Positions 24,209 to 31,885 of a DNA stretch of 46,096 nt are shown here, piece by piece. The notes below the pieces were generated by a model. The model saw only the letters and a list, made by a program, of their open reading frames with translations, searched no databases and was not told where the DNA came from. Source of the stretch: Maribacter sp. (lineage in GTDB: Bacteria; Bacteroidota; Bacteroidia; Flavobacteriales; Flavobacteriaceae); assembly GCF_016744255.1 (NCBI RefSeq), contig NZ_JADGES010000015.1, positions 1 through 46,096 of the forward strand. The letters run 5' to 3'. Positions within the stretch are counted from its first letter, which is position 1, and each line of letters starts with the position of its first letter. The translations under genes and the position numbers were made by a program.

Positions 24209-25042
24209 ATGAAAATCAATAAAAGATATAAAACAGCATTAGTACTGGCTTTAGGGTTTGGAACATTGCAAAGTGGAGCACAAGAGGTGGGTATTCAATT
24301 ATGGAGTTTGCGTAATCAGTTTAAAACGGATATACCAGGTACTCTAGCGACAATAAAAGACTGGGGAATTACTAAAATAGAAGGAGGAGATAGCTACGGA
24401 ATGCCTTTTGACGAGTTTAATGGACTCCTTAAAAAAAACAATCTAGAAATGGTTAGTATTGGAGCTTCGTTTGAAGATTTAGAAAAATCTCCAGAAAAAG
24501 TAGTAGAAAATGCTAAAGCGTATGGCGCAAAGTATGTTATGTGTGCATGGGTACCTCATAACGATAACGATTTTGCTATAGGAGAGACAAAACACGCTAC
24601 CGAAGTTTTTAATAAAGCAGGTAAGTTGCTTAAAGAGAACGGAATTACCTTAGCTTACCATGCTCATGGCTATGAATTTAGACCCTATGAAAATGGAACT
24701 TTATTCGATTATATGATGCAAAATGCAGAACATTTCACCTTTGAAATGGATGTATTTTGGGTGCAACATGGAGGAGAAGACCCTTTGGCCTTAATGAAAA
24801 AGTATCCAAAGAAAGTAACCTTGTTACATTTAAAAGATATGGCAAAAGGTGTAGTGGGTAATAATACAGGACATGAAGATGATGAAACTAATGTAGTTTT
24901 AGGAACAGGGCAAATAGATATTGCTGGTGTAGTTGCAGAAGCAAAAAAGTTAGGCGTAGAGTATATGTTTATTGAAGATGAATCTTCTAGTGTGGTGGAA
25001 CAAGTACCTCAAAGTTTAGAGTATTTAAAAGGTTTAAAATAG
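24209..25042 (+). CDS. Secreted sugar phosphate isomerase/epimerase-like TIM barrel
   Basis: The protein has 277 residues with a signal peptide (about 1-24, ALVLALGFGTLQSGAQ). The mature part follows the xylose-isomerase-like TIM-barrel pattern: VGIQLWSLRNQFKTDIPGTL, acidic metal ligands in FTFEMDVFWVQHGGEDP, the HLKDMAKG strand end, and MFIEDESS. It is third in the GMC operon (18 bp after the small subunit). Such proteins in 3-keto-glycoside loci act on the oxidised sugar as lyase or epimerase; the reaction here is inferred. A strong terminator follows the gene. Confidence 0.88.
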   Translation: MKINKRYKTALVLALGFGTLQSGAQEVGIQLWSLRNQFKTDIPGTLATIKDWGITKIEGGDSYGMPFDEFNGLLKKNNLEMVSIGASFEDLEKSPEKVVENAKAYGAKYVMCAWVPHNDNDFAIGETKHATEVFNKAGKLLKENGITLAYHAHGYEFRPYENGTLFDYMMQNAEHFTFEMDVFWVQHGGEDPLALMKKYPKKVTLLHLKDMAKGVVGNNTGHEDDETNVVLGTGQIDIAGVVAEAKKLGVEYMFIEDESSSVVEQVPQSLEYLKGLK

Positions 25043-25067
25043 AATAACTCATGTTGAAAATAAGGAG

Positions 25068-25104
25068 AGTCAATTTCTAAGTTTGTTTAGAAATTGACTT
25101 TTTT
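25068..25104 (+). terminator. Rho-independent terminator of the GMC operon
   Basis: Arms AGTCAATTTCTAA and TTAGAAATTGACT form a perfect 13-bp stem around GTTTGT, followed by a run of T. It ends the three-gene unit 26 bp after the TIM-barrel stop. Confidence 0.93.
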
Positions 25105-25169
25105 GGTTCCTATAAATTATAAAAATAATAGTACCTTTCTTTCTTTAATATGTTTTTTTAAATAGTAAT

Positions 25170-25889
25170 ATGAGAATTATTTTTTTAGTTATGTATTTTC
25201 TTCTTTTCTCTTGCAAAGAGAAAGTAAAAGAGAAGCAGGTACCAGAAATATCTATGGGTAAAGTTGTGGACACAGTAGAGAAACCTATACCCATTATTAA
25301 GACAGAAGAAAAAAAGAAATTAAAATTTTTGGCGGGTATTCCAGATTCTACTTTTGTACGTTTAGCAGATTATAGCGAAGATTTTGCGTATGATTTAAGG
25401 TATGCAACAGAGAATAATTTTTTAAAAGCAAAAGTATACGATTGTGCGGAGTGTTATACTCGAGTAAAAACTGCCAAAGCGTTAATAAAGGCAAATACCG
25501 AATTTAAAAAAAGAGGTGTAAAAATAAAATTCTTTGATTGTTATAGACCAAATTATGTGCAATACAAAATGTGGAAGATAGTACCTAATCCACAATATGT
25601 TGCAAATCCAGTAAAAGGTTCCATACATAATAAAGGAGGAGCTGTAGACATTACTTTAGTTACTCTAGAAGGAGAGGAATTAGATATGGGTACAGATTTT
25701 GATTTTTTTGGAAAAAAGGCATACCATGATAATTATAACTTACCAAAAAATATTCTGGACAATAGAAAATTACTCAAAGAAACTATGGAGAAATATGGTT
25801 TCTGGTCTATTAGGACGGAATGGTGGCATTATAATTTATCCTCTGCAAGTAATGATAAAATTGCCAATTTTAAATGGGATTGCCCTTGA
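25170..25889 (+). CDS. D-Ala-D-Ala dipeptidase family lipoprotein (VanX/DdpX-like, M15D)
   Basis: This 239-residue protein begins with a lipoprotein signal, MRIIFLVMYFLLFSC (lipobox LFSC, Cys15). The mature part has the M15D order: YDLRYATENNFLKAKVYDC near the N-terminus, RVKTAKALIKANTEFKKRGV, FFDCYRPNYVQYKMW, the zinc motif SIHNKGGAVDITLV (SxHxxGxAxD) and the EWWH motif in RTEWWHYNL with the catalytic Glu and third His ligand. Such enzymes cut D-Ala-D-Ala in the periplasm, usually for peptidoglycan turnover rather than vancomycin resistance in this phylum. It stands alone. Confidence 0.93.
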   Translation: MRIIFLVMYFLLFSCKEKVKEKQVPEISMGKVVDTVEKPIPIIKTEEKKKLKFLAGIPDSTFVRLADYSEDFAYDLRYATENNFLKAKVYDCAECYTRVKTAKALIKANTEFKKRGVKIKFFDCYRPNYVQYKMWKIVPNPQYVANPVKGSIHNKGGAVDITLVTLEGEELDMGTDFDFFGKKAYHDNYNLPKNILDNRKLLKETMEKYGFWSIRTEWWHYNLSSASNDKIANFKWDCP

Positions 25890-26312
25890 AATAATTTGAA
25901 AGAAGAATAAAAAATATTTTATATATAGTAGTCTTTTTTAACACCTATATTGATGAATTGCAGATTACAGAAGACATCAACCTACCATATTAATACATGC
26001 TACAGATGATGTCACAGCACCTGTGGAAAATAGTTATACTCCTATGAGATTTTAAATTCTGATGGTATTTCCTGTACCTATCTTTTCAGTAAGACATCGA
26101 TAGGAGAGTTTTCTGTAGTAATGTTTATTTGGCATTTACTACATGCAATGCAAAAAATAAATAGAAAAATGTAAGTTAGTTTTTTATGGAAGAGTTTCAT
26201 AGGTGTTTTAGGCTTGGGTAAAAAAGAACAACGTTTTGTGTAAAAGCACAGATTTCTTTTAAAAGACGACAGATATTCTAAGTAACTTTTAGTAGTTTTG
26301 TAAACTAAATTT
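25890..26312. other. Gap between the dipeptidase gene and tRNA-Pro
   Basis: The stretch contains the esterase remnant and, on the minus strand (26078-26200), a 40-residue reading frame with a hydrophobic start (MKLFHKKLTYIFLFIFCIAC) that resembles a lipoprotein signal. The latter may be a truncated gene or a chance frame. Nothing else was recognised. Confidence 0.4.
25944..26055 (+). pseudogene. Remnant of a BD-FAE-type esterase C-terminus
   Basis: From 25975 one frame reads HQPTILIHATDDVTAPVENS and then stops at 26053, which matches the region with the catalytic Asp and the PVENS segment of bacterial alpha/beta esterases of the BD-FAE/lipase group (a pattern like PPTFLVHASDDKVVPVENS). Just upstream, another frame gives a plausible preceding segment (DELQITED), so a frameshift separates them. 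Everything N-terminal is missing. It lies next to the integration hot spot at tRNA-Pro. Confidence 0.45.
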
Positions 26313-26386
26313 CGGGATGTAGCGCAGTCCGGTAGCGCACTCGGCTGGGGGTCGAGTGGTCGCAGGTTCAAATCCTGTCATCCCGA
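26313..26386 (+). tRNA. tRNA-Pro (anticodon GGG)
   Basis: A 74-base cloverleaf: acceptor CGGGATG paired with CATCCCG and discriminator A; D-arm GCGC/GCGC; anticodon stem CTCGG/TCGAG with loop CTGGGGG, whose middle bases give GGG; and a T-arm with GTTCAAATC. CCA is not encoded. The gene is intact and is followed by an integrase gene, so it is the probable integration target of the island to the right. Confidence 0.96.
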
Positions 26387-26475
26387 CGAACCTAGTAATA
26401 GGTTACAACAAAACACTGTTAATCGTATGATTATCAGTGTTTTAATTTTTTATGATATTAATTGATATCATTTAA
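26387..26475. repeat. Inverted repeats behind tRNA-Pro, candidate att/terminator region
   Basis: Three palindromic elements lie in 90 bp. AACCTA/TAGGTT spans 26389-26404. A long hairpin with arms AAAACACTG and CAGTGTTTT plus inner pairing (26410-26443) has a following T-run and probably ends tRNA transcription. ATGATAT-N6-ATATCAT lies at 26452-26471. The block lies between the tRNA 3' end and the integrase and could hold arm-type integrase sites. The matching right-hand tRNA-end repeat was not found in the window. Confidence 0.55.
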
Positions 26476-26601
26476 AATCAACTAAAAAGTGTGCAATTAG
26501 GTGAATCACTTCTTACCAGAATTGTCGTAATTTTAAAGAGCTTTTAAGAACAATTTGACTTTCGTTTTACAAATGAAATTGTTTAACTTAAAACTCGTGA
26601 A

Positions 26602-27846
26602 ATGCAAACAAACAGTACATTTTCAGTCATTTTCTTTACTAGAAAGCCCAGAGGTTTTTCTAATGAATTTTCAATTTATGCGCGAATTACAGTTGATGGA
26701 AAACGTGCAGAAATTAGTTTAAAAAGAAGCGTTCTGGTGAATCATTGGGACATTAATAAGGGTAGAGGTAGGGGAAATACTACAAAAGTAAAATTTTTAA
26801 ACGCTTACTTAGATGAAGTCTATAATCAAATACTGGATTGCCATAAGCAATTATTTGAAGAAGGTATAATGGTGTCTGCCAACTCTATAAAAGCGAGGTT
26901 CCTTGGAGAAGATGATAATCGAAAAACATTAAGAGAACTTATTGAATACCATAATACCAATATGATTACCGTTTTGAAGTTTGGTACTATGAAGAATTAC
27001 TATACTACGGAGAAATATTTATATAAGTTTCTAAGTAAAATATTAAAGAGAGAGGATATCTACTTAAAGCAGTTAAATTATCGATTCATTTGTGATTTTG
27101 AACAATATTTGAGGAATTATAAAAATTCAAAAATGGAAAACGTTTTAGCCAATAATGGAGTTATGAAGCATTTAGAAAGATTCCAGAAAATGATAAATCT
27201 TGCTTGTAAATTAGAATGGTTAATTAAAAACCCATTTCAACAGTTTCAATTAAAGTTTGATAAATATGATAGGCAATATCTTTCTGAGAGAGAATTACAA
27301 TTAATTGAAGACACCTGTTTTAATCAAGAACGATTAGAAAAAGTTAAAAATTGTTTTTTGTTTTCTTGTTATACAGGGTTGTCCTTTATTGATTTAAAGG
27401 AGTTGACCACAAATCAAATAACCATAGGGATTGACAATAACTATTGGATATTTACCAAACGAGAAAAAACAAATGAAGTGGTTAAAATTCCAATCTTACC
27501 AAAAGCTCAGCAAATCATTGATAAATATAAGGAGGGTTTCGATGGTGTAAAATTAGAAAAGTTACTTCCGCTTTGTTCAAACCAGAAAGCAAATAGTTAT
27601 TTAAAGGAAATAGTACAATTTTGTGGAATAAATAAGTACATCACGTTTCATGTCGCTAGGCATACGTTTGCAACTACGGTAATGCTATCCAATGGCGTGC
27701 CTATAGAGACCGTATCAAAGCTTTTAGGACACACTAAGCTATCAACAACACAAATTTATGCAAGGGTCGTAGAAACGAAGATAAGTGAGGATATAGGCAA
27801 TTTGCTAGAACGATTTAAAAAGAAAGAAGAAAGCAAGAGCGCATGA
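26602..27846 (+). CDS. Tyrosine recombinase / site-specific integrase (Bacteroidota type)
   Basis: This 414-residue protein has an N-terminal arm-binding domain (1-100: FSNEFSIYARITVDGKRAEISLKRS), a SAM-like core-binding domain (about 105-215) and a catalytic domain (220-405). The catalytic residues seen are His350 and Arg353 (HVARHTFATT), the LGHTKLSTTQIYARV block, and Tyr386. Where the first Arg is expected the sequence is YTGLSFIDLKEL, with Ser, as in IntDOT-like integrases that lack Arg I. The gene begins 215 bp after tRNA-Pro, pointing to tRNA-directed integration of the island to the right. Confidence 0.94.
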   Translation: MQTNSTFSVIFFTRKPRGFSNEFSIYARITVDGKRAEISLKRSVLVNHWDINKGRGRGNTTKVKFLNAYLDEVYNQILDCHKQLFEEGIMVSANSIKARFLGEDDNRKTLRELIEYHNTNMITVLKFGTMKNYYTTEKYLYKFLSKILKREDIYLKQLNYRFICDFEQYLRNYKNSKMENVLANNGVMKHLERFQKMINLACKLEWLIKNPFQQFQLKFDKYDRQYLSERELQLIEDTCFNQERLEKVKNCFLFSCYTGLSFIDLKELTTNQITIGIDNNYWIFTKREKTNEVVKIPILPKAQQIIDKYKEGFDGVKLEKLLPLCSNQKANSYLKEIVQFCGINKYITFHVARHTFATTVMLSNGVPIETVSKLLGHTKLSTTQIYARVVETKISEDIGNLLERFKKKEESKSA

Positions 27847-27982
27847 TAATTTTTAAAGCCTTTAAAAAAATCCTTTCCATACGCTTCTCAAAAAGTTACA
27901 GAAGTGTTTGGAAGGGAGTTATTAATATTTGATACAATGAAGTAATCCATTTGGGATAGGAATAATTAATGAGATTAAAATA

Positions 27983-28079
27983 AAAGAGAGCCCACGCGTT
28001 GTATATGCTGTTCACATTTAGTGAGTGTGATTATCAACCTCACCTTACGGGTGTACAAGCACCCTCGTAACCAAATCGG
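27983..28079 (-). ncRNA. Candidate guide RNA for the adjacent dCas12f homologue
   Basis: Reading the minus strand just after the dCas12f stop, the DNA is rich in short stems and unlike its AT-rich flanks. GGTTACGAGGGTG (28073 downward) leads into a GGGTG-CTTGTA-CACCC hairpin (28064 to 28049). CGTAAGGTGAGG and then TCACA-CTCACTAAA-TGTGA (28030 to 28012) follow. The loop of the last hairpin holds CTCAC, which can pair with the upstream GTGAG (28043-28039), making a pseudoknot. The phrases CGTAAGGT and the end TGTGAAC resemble Cas12f tracrRNA and repeat ends. After AAC (28010) a 20-nt stretch (28009 to 27990) could be the guide, and CTCTCTTTTATTTT may end transcription. Confidence 0.6.
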
Positions 28080-29177
28080 TTAATCTATAATAATTTCAAT
28101 GCCTGCTTTCTTGGCCTTATATTTTATTTTGGTCATTAGCTCATAATAACTCCAGTTTCTTAATACAAATTTTTCTTCTTTAGCAATACCAATCTTGTCT
28201 TCCTGATTTAATAGAATGAGTGTTCCAGCCTGATGTTTAATGCAAAAATCGATTAGCTTCCTACTGTATACATGAATACGATGGGATACATAATTACTTT
28301 CTGTTTTGCGAAAGTTATCCACTGCTTTTACTTTCCTTTTTACTCCTTTACCTGATCTAGAATAGGTAGCTCCTATCTGCGCCCTTTTTCGAGCTGCTTG
28401 TATAGCTAATCTTCTATATAGAAACTCTTCTCTAGTGCCAATGGTAAGTCTGGTATTAGCTGTTTTCACTACAATCGGATATTCAAGAGACAGGGATGCC
28501 TCCGCTATCACTTCTGGTTTTAAGGATAGCTTCTCTTTTTCAATTTCAAAAACTGGTAGCCAGAAGATTTTACCATCTTTCAGTTTAATATGAGAAGTAC
28601 ATAGCTTGACCTCTCCTTTTATGACTCGCTCCAATAGAACTCTTTTATCGGAATAATCTTTTCCTAAGTACGTTTTAAAAGGAATTTGAAATAAACGAAA
28701 ACAAAAAGCCCTTTTCTCATCATTATAAGATAATCTGCTTATGCCCTCCAAGCTAAATGGAAAGGCCATATCCCTCCTGAAGTTTTTAAGGGAACGTTCA
28801 CCTTTCCAATATTCCTGACTATTTTTCTTAAAAGAAGTGATTAAGGTATTATTCAAACTGGACAATATATTTGTTGGGATTTCACCCTTAAAGCGATTCG
28901 ATACCACGCGATAAGTAGTATTGATTCGGGAGCGTTGTAAGATACCTAGCTCATCTTTTTTTTCATCAGCCAATTTATACTTTATCCCCTCTGACAGATA
29001 AAAGAATTCCTTGATATTTTCCTGCACATACAAATGGGAAACAATAAGGTTAGCTGCTCTAAAGCACCTGTTTTGCCACTGATAAAGTTTGTCCAAGGCT
29101 TCCTTGCGTTCTTCTTTAGTAGGTAGGTCTACCAATAATTGGATTTTCCGAGTCAGTTTTAGTGTAGACTTTTCCAT
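28080..29177 (-). CDS. Nuclease-dead Cas12f homologue (dCas12f), RuvC-degraded and lacking the zinc finger
   Basis: The 365 residues have the Cas12f/TnpB layout: helical N-terminus with FRAANLIVSHLY (39-50), SLKNFRRDMAFPF (129-141), LLERVIKGEVKLCTSHIKLKDGK (181-203), a bridge-helix-like RREEF...AARKRAQIGATY (about 249-272), SNYVSHRIHVYSRKLIDFCIKHQAGTL (294-320) and RNWSYYELMTKIKYKAKKAGIEII (340-363). Catalysis looks lost. Where GVDLGIVN is expected the text is SLEYPIVV (Asp to Glu232 by hand alignment). The RuvC-II Glu region is altered (LLNQEDKIG). The protein stops at residue 365, just before the TSxxCxxC zinc finger and the RuvC-III Asp. It begins one base after the sigma-factor stop, which suggests a joint complex that binds DNA by RNA guide without cutting. 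Confidence 0.85.
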   Translation of the reverse strand: MEKSTLKLTRKIQLLVDLPTKEERKEALDKLYQWQNRCFRAANLIVSHLYVQENIKEFFYLSEGIKYKLADEKKDELGILQRSRINTTYRVVSNRFKGEIPTNILSSLNNTLITSFKKNSQEYWKGERSLKNFRRDMAFPFSLEGISRLSYNDEKRAFCFRLFQIPFKTYLGKDYSDKRVLLERVIKGEVKLCTSHIKLKDGKIFWLPVFEIEKEKLSLKPEVIAEASLSLEYPIVVKTANTRLTIGTREEFLYRRLAIQAARKRAQIGATYSRSGKGVKRKVKAVDNFRKTESNYVSHRIHVYSRKLIDFCIKHQAGTLILLNQEDKIGIAKEEKFVLRNWSYYELMTKIKYKAKKAGIEIIID

Positions 29178-29178
29178 A

Positions 29179-29958
29179 TTAAGACAATTGTGGTTGGTGT
29201 TTCTCCTGCATTAACTTATAAGCCACCATAAATTCTTTGTGAACTTCCTTTTGGGAGAGGTTAAGCTCTTTGGCGATCAAGGCAAAGGAATATTTATTTC
29301 TACATCTTAGTTCCAATACCCTTTCTTGTTCCTCGGTCATAACATCTTGAACCTTCATTCCGTTAGGAGGTCTTTTTTTGATTTTTGGAATACCTCCCTT
29401 ATTAATAATGGTTTTGATATCACTAATAGCTTTTTTTATTTCATGACTGGTTTCATTAATACTTGTTCCCATAACCTCGGCAATAGCCTTATATTGAAAA
29501 CCATATTTTAAACAGAGATCAATCAAATGCTTTCTTTCAGCACTCAATAGGGGTAATACGCTTTTGATTCGGTTGAAGGCTTTTTGTTGCGACTCCTGAT
29601 CTTTTAGATTTTCAGATACATGTATGGGATCATAACCCATCATATAGTCTTGGTAATTGTCGTAATTTTCTAACGAATAGACATTTCTAAAGAACTTATT
29701 TTTAGGTTTACTATAGTATGAAATACATTCTCTTTTCATCACAAACCGTAAGAAATAGAAAATATGCTTAGGAGATTCTATTTTGTCCCTATGAACCCAT
29801 AATTTTAAAAAAGTATCCTGAACTAAGGATTCTATTACAAAATGATCATTAATCATTCGCCTACCGACCCAAAAGATACTTCTGCTGTATTGAGCATGAA
29901 TTTGTACCATAGCAGAGGAGTCATTATTTTTTAATAATTTAAAATTACTGTGTGGCAT
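29179..29958 (-). CDS. ECF sigma factor (sigmaE) cotranscribed with dCas12f, with extra C-terminal HTH
   Basis: The 259 residues begin with a sigma-70 region 2 (about 12-85: [37 protein letters not shown], ending [16 protein letters not shown]). Region 4 (about 130-190: [43 protein letters not shown]) follows. A third helix-turn-helix-like piece lies at the C-terminus (about 208-250: [35 protein letters not shown]), beyond the usual ECF length. No anti-sigma gene is beside it. In the reported dCas12f-sigmaE systems the sigma factor is brought to DNA by the Cas protein and guide RNA. The one-base spacing to dCas12f fits coupled expression. Confidence 0.88.
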   Translation of the reverse strand: MPHSNFKLLKNNDSSAMVQIHAQYSRSIFWVGRRMINDHFVIESLVQDTFLKLWVHRDKIESPKHIFYFLRFVMKRECISYYSKPKNKFFRNVYSLENYDNYQDYMMGYDPIHVSENLKDQESQQKAFNRIKSVLPLLSAERKHLIDLCLKYGFQYKAIAEVMGTSINETSHEIKKAISDIKTIINKGGIPKIKKRPPNGMKVQDVMTEEQERVLELRCRNKYSFALIAKELNLSQKEVHKEFMVAYKLMQEKHQPQLS

Positions 29959-30324
29959 AATAGAGCTCGTTTAAATATCTGATGCGAGTTCTTATAATTT
30001 ATAAAGAGAAGATAGCTTTGAAAAAGGTGAGAAGAATGCCCTTTTTTTTAAAAACAAAAAGGCGTGGAACTCAACTTACTGCATCAGAGGTACTGGTATA
30101 CCGAGGAACAATAAGAGAGCCCACACCCATAGGTGTGAGCATCTTACTTATCATCTCGTTCCTTTAAATTACCAGTTTTCTGATACGAGATTCAAAGCGA
30201 ATGCTTCAAATTTTTTATATGAAGAATCGCAAAAATATGTAATCTGCATCAAATATAGTAAAAAAATCAAATATTCGGATTTTAATCCGATATAATTCTT
30301 CTAACTCTAGTTTTATTTGTAACA
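29959..30324. other. Control region upstream of the sigma-dCas12f operon
   Basis: A 366-bp gap with structured patches. CACACC-CATA-GGTGTG forms a hairpin (30122-30137). AAGAGAGCCCAC (30113-30124) occurs also at the 3' end of the candidate guide RNA (27984-27995). GGTATACC is a palindrome (30096-30103). TCGGATT-TT-AATCCGA (30275-30290) is a 7-2-7 inverted repeat near the start of the small HTH gene. A 61-residue plus-strand frame (29982-30167) overlaps the hairpin and is judged non-coding. Confidence 0.6.
30275..30290 (+). promoter_or_regulatory. Inverted repeat upstream of small HTH gene
   Basis: TCGGATT-TT-AATCCGA, perfect arms, centred about 40 bp before the ATG of the 82-residue HTH protein. 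This is a likely operator, possibly autoregulatory; the binding protein is unknown. Confidence 0.5.
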
Positions 30325-30573
30325 ATGACAGATAGAAATCGTAAAATAGTTGAGTATATTGCTGCTAGATGGGTTAGCAAAGTAGTTAACAATAGTGATT
30401 TTGCTAAAAATCATAATTTAGATGAGAAAACGGTTCGTAGGATAAAAGTTGATGATTCTTATAGAACGAGTTATGAAACCATTGAAAGCATTTGCGAAGG
30501 TGAGAATATAAATTTATCCGAATTCTTCAAAGAAGCAGAAGCAATGTTTCCTGAAATAAGAATTAAGAAATAA
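30325..30573 (+). CDS. Small helix-turn-helix (XRE-like) regulator
   Basis: This 82-residue protein has an N-terminal helix (MTDRNRKIVEYIAARWVSKVVN), then a helix-turn-helix (NSDFAKNHNLDEKTVRRIKVDDSYRTSYETIESICEGENINLSEFFKEAE) close to XRE-type regulators with the typical ETIESICEGENINLSEFF ending. It probably regulates island genes. It follows the control region that it may share with the sigma-dCas12f operon, from which it is divergent. Its target is not known. Confidence 0.78.
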   Translation: MTDRNRKIVEYIAARWVSKVVNNSDFAKNHNLDEKTVRRIKVDDSYRTSYETIESICEGENINLSEFFKEAEAMFPEIRIKK

Positions 30574-30975
30574 TCACCCTAATGTAATCAGGAATGATTG
30601 GTTTATATAGTACTTCTTAGTTCCTTGCCTATAAGTTTATTGAGAGATACACAGAATGACTCAAGGAGAAAGATGAAATTATATCACTGCTTAAAAGCAA
30701 ACAATAGCCCTAAATATACTACCTAACAAACCTATATTACGAGGTGACCTGCATATTTAGACTATAACTTTTCACATGTTTATCTTCTCGTTAAAATCCC
30801 ATTGCAGCCCATTCTCCTCCATTTCGTAAACACTTCATTTCGGAAAAAGAGCTTCATTACAAAGGTCTTGAACATGAGCCCAAAAATTAAAAATCACATT
30901 TTAGACTCAAGTTCGCTAGAGTAGTACTTTAATGGATACGAAGAGCATCAATTTAAACTATTCAAAAAAAGAGAT
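30574..30975. other. No gene recognised
   Basis: AT-rich, stop-rich sequence in all frames; no RNA gene, strong hairpin or repeat seen. It may be the debris of older insertions. Confidence 0.5.
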
Positions 30976-31191
30976 TTATTTATAATCTGGAGATATAACA
31001 TAAGCCTTTAACTTACCTCTGCCTATTTTTGATAAAACCTTATAGTAAACAAGTTTGTTTATTTCAATGTAGAGTATCGGAATACTAATAGGTTGGGGGA
31101 GTTGTGTTCTAATTTTAGAAGCACTAACCTTATTATGTGATATAACAATACTTACAATGTTTAGTTGTCGATTGGTAAAATCCATAAACAA
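30976..31191 (-). CDS. Short winged-helix-like protein
   Basis: The 71 residues TNRQLNIVSIVISHNKVSASKIR... and then PTLYIEINKLVYYKVLSKIGRGKLKAYVI-like text (here IPILYIEINKLVYYKVLSKIGRGKLKAY) fit a winged helix, ending in the beta-hairpin IGRGKLKAYVIS. Similar pieces form the C-terminal part of Fic-family proteins and small regulators in Bacteroidota, so this may be the remainder of a longer gene or a small stand-alone DNA-binding protein. An ATG start is present. The function is unknown. Confidence 0.45.
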   Translation of the reverse strand: MFMDFTNRQLNIVSIVISHNKVSASKIRTQLPQPISIPILYIEINKLVYYKVLSKIGRGKLKAYVISPDYK

Positions 31192-31885
31192 ACATAAAGA
31201 AAACGTATAAATAATCTATGTACAAGCCCTCCGTCATTATCTTTTATGGATGGCAAAATAATAATATTTAGTTTTGAACGACTGCATAAATCAGGCTCAT
31301 ACTTCGCTCTTTTTTATAAGTCTTATCAACCCTAAATATTAAACCCCCAAAGCATCAAAAAAAAACAACGAAGGCCTTTAGGAAGTAAATCAAAGTATTG
31401 AACCATAATTATATCTTCTCAAGATATAAAAAAAGAAAATGGCACTAAAAATAATAAAGCCAGTAATGTTGGAAAAAAGAAAAACACTCTGGATATACTA
31501 AGTAAATCATCTTAAACAGCTCTACGGGTTAGTTTTTTTGTAGAATGGCAAACAGTTTGTGAATTATTGATTCATGCTAAATTTACAAACCTGACGTATC
31601 ATTTGAAGCTACCTGATATATCGTATTTAGATATATTTATAAAGTTAGTTTTTTAATAAAAGAGCAACTTATTTTTTATGAGTTGTTCGAGTTTTTGGCT
31701 CGTTTTGGGCGAACGAAAAGGAGAAGCAAGAGGGTAGCGTGCTCGCGCAGCGCTACATATCTCATTTACTCCGTAAATCCTTTGTTTATAGGGGTTTTGG
31801 GAGATTTATAAAAAATAGGTAAAACGAGGATTTACAGTAAAAGCCTTTGAAAACCCTGTAAGCAGGCGATTTTTTACAGTAAAAA
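31192..31885. other. Non-coding mobilization-type region, possible oriT side
   Basis: There is no intact gene. From 31690 the sequence turns GC-richer: GGGCGAACGAAAAGGAGAAG and AGCAAGAGGGTAGCG, then an inverted-repeat-rich patch (TGC-TCGC-GCA inside AGCG/CGCT, about 31735-31754). A similar patch in inverse orientation lies at 32601-32635. Such patches precede mobilization genes in Bacteroidota elements as far as I remember, so a transfer-origin role is possible but unproven. Confidence 0.4.

Noticed and set aside
26078..26371. 97-residue minus-strand frame beginning MNLRPLDPQPSALPDC
   Set aside because: Its first part is the reverse translation of tRNA-Pro (a typical tRNA shadow). Only the inner 40-residue part from 26200 might be real, and that is weak.
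27990..28009. A target for the candidate guide inside the window
   Set aside because: By eye no match to the 5' seed (AGCATATACAAC or its complement) was found outside the guide itself; a computed search is needed for the genome.
27847..28079. A conventional CRISPR array for the Cas12f homologue
   Set aside because: Only one repeat-like end and one guide-length stretch are seen; no second repeat copy follows, and no Cas1/Cas2 genes are in the window.
28080..29177. Ordinary TnpB of an IS605/IS607 transposon
   Set aside because: No TnpA transposase, no transposon ends, no zinc finger or RuvC-III, and the gene is fused by operon to a sigma factor.
29982..30167. 61-residue plus-strand frame (TIREPTPIGVSILL...)
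   Set aside because: It overlaps a hairpin-rich control region and the text comes from the palindrome itself; no start signal or known family.
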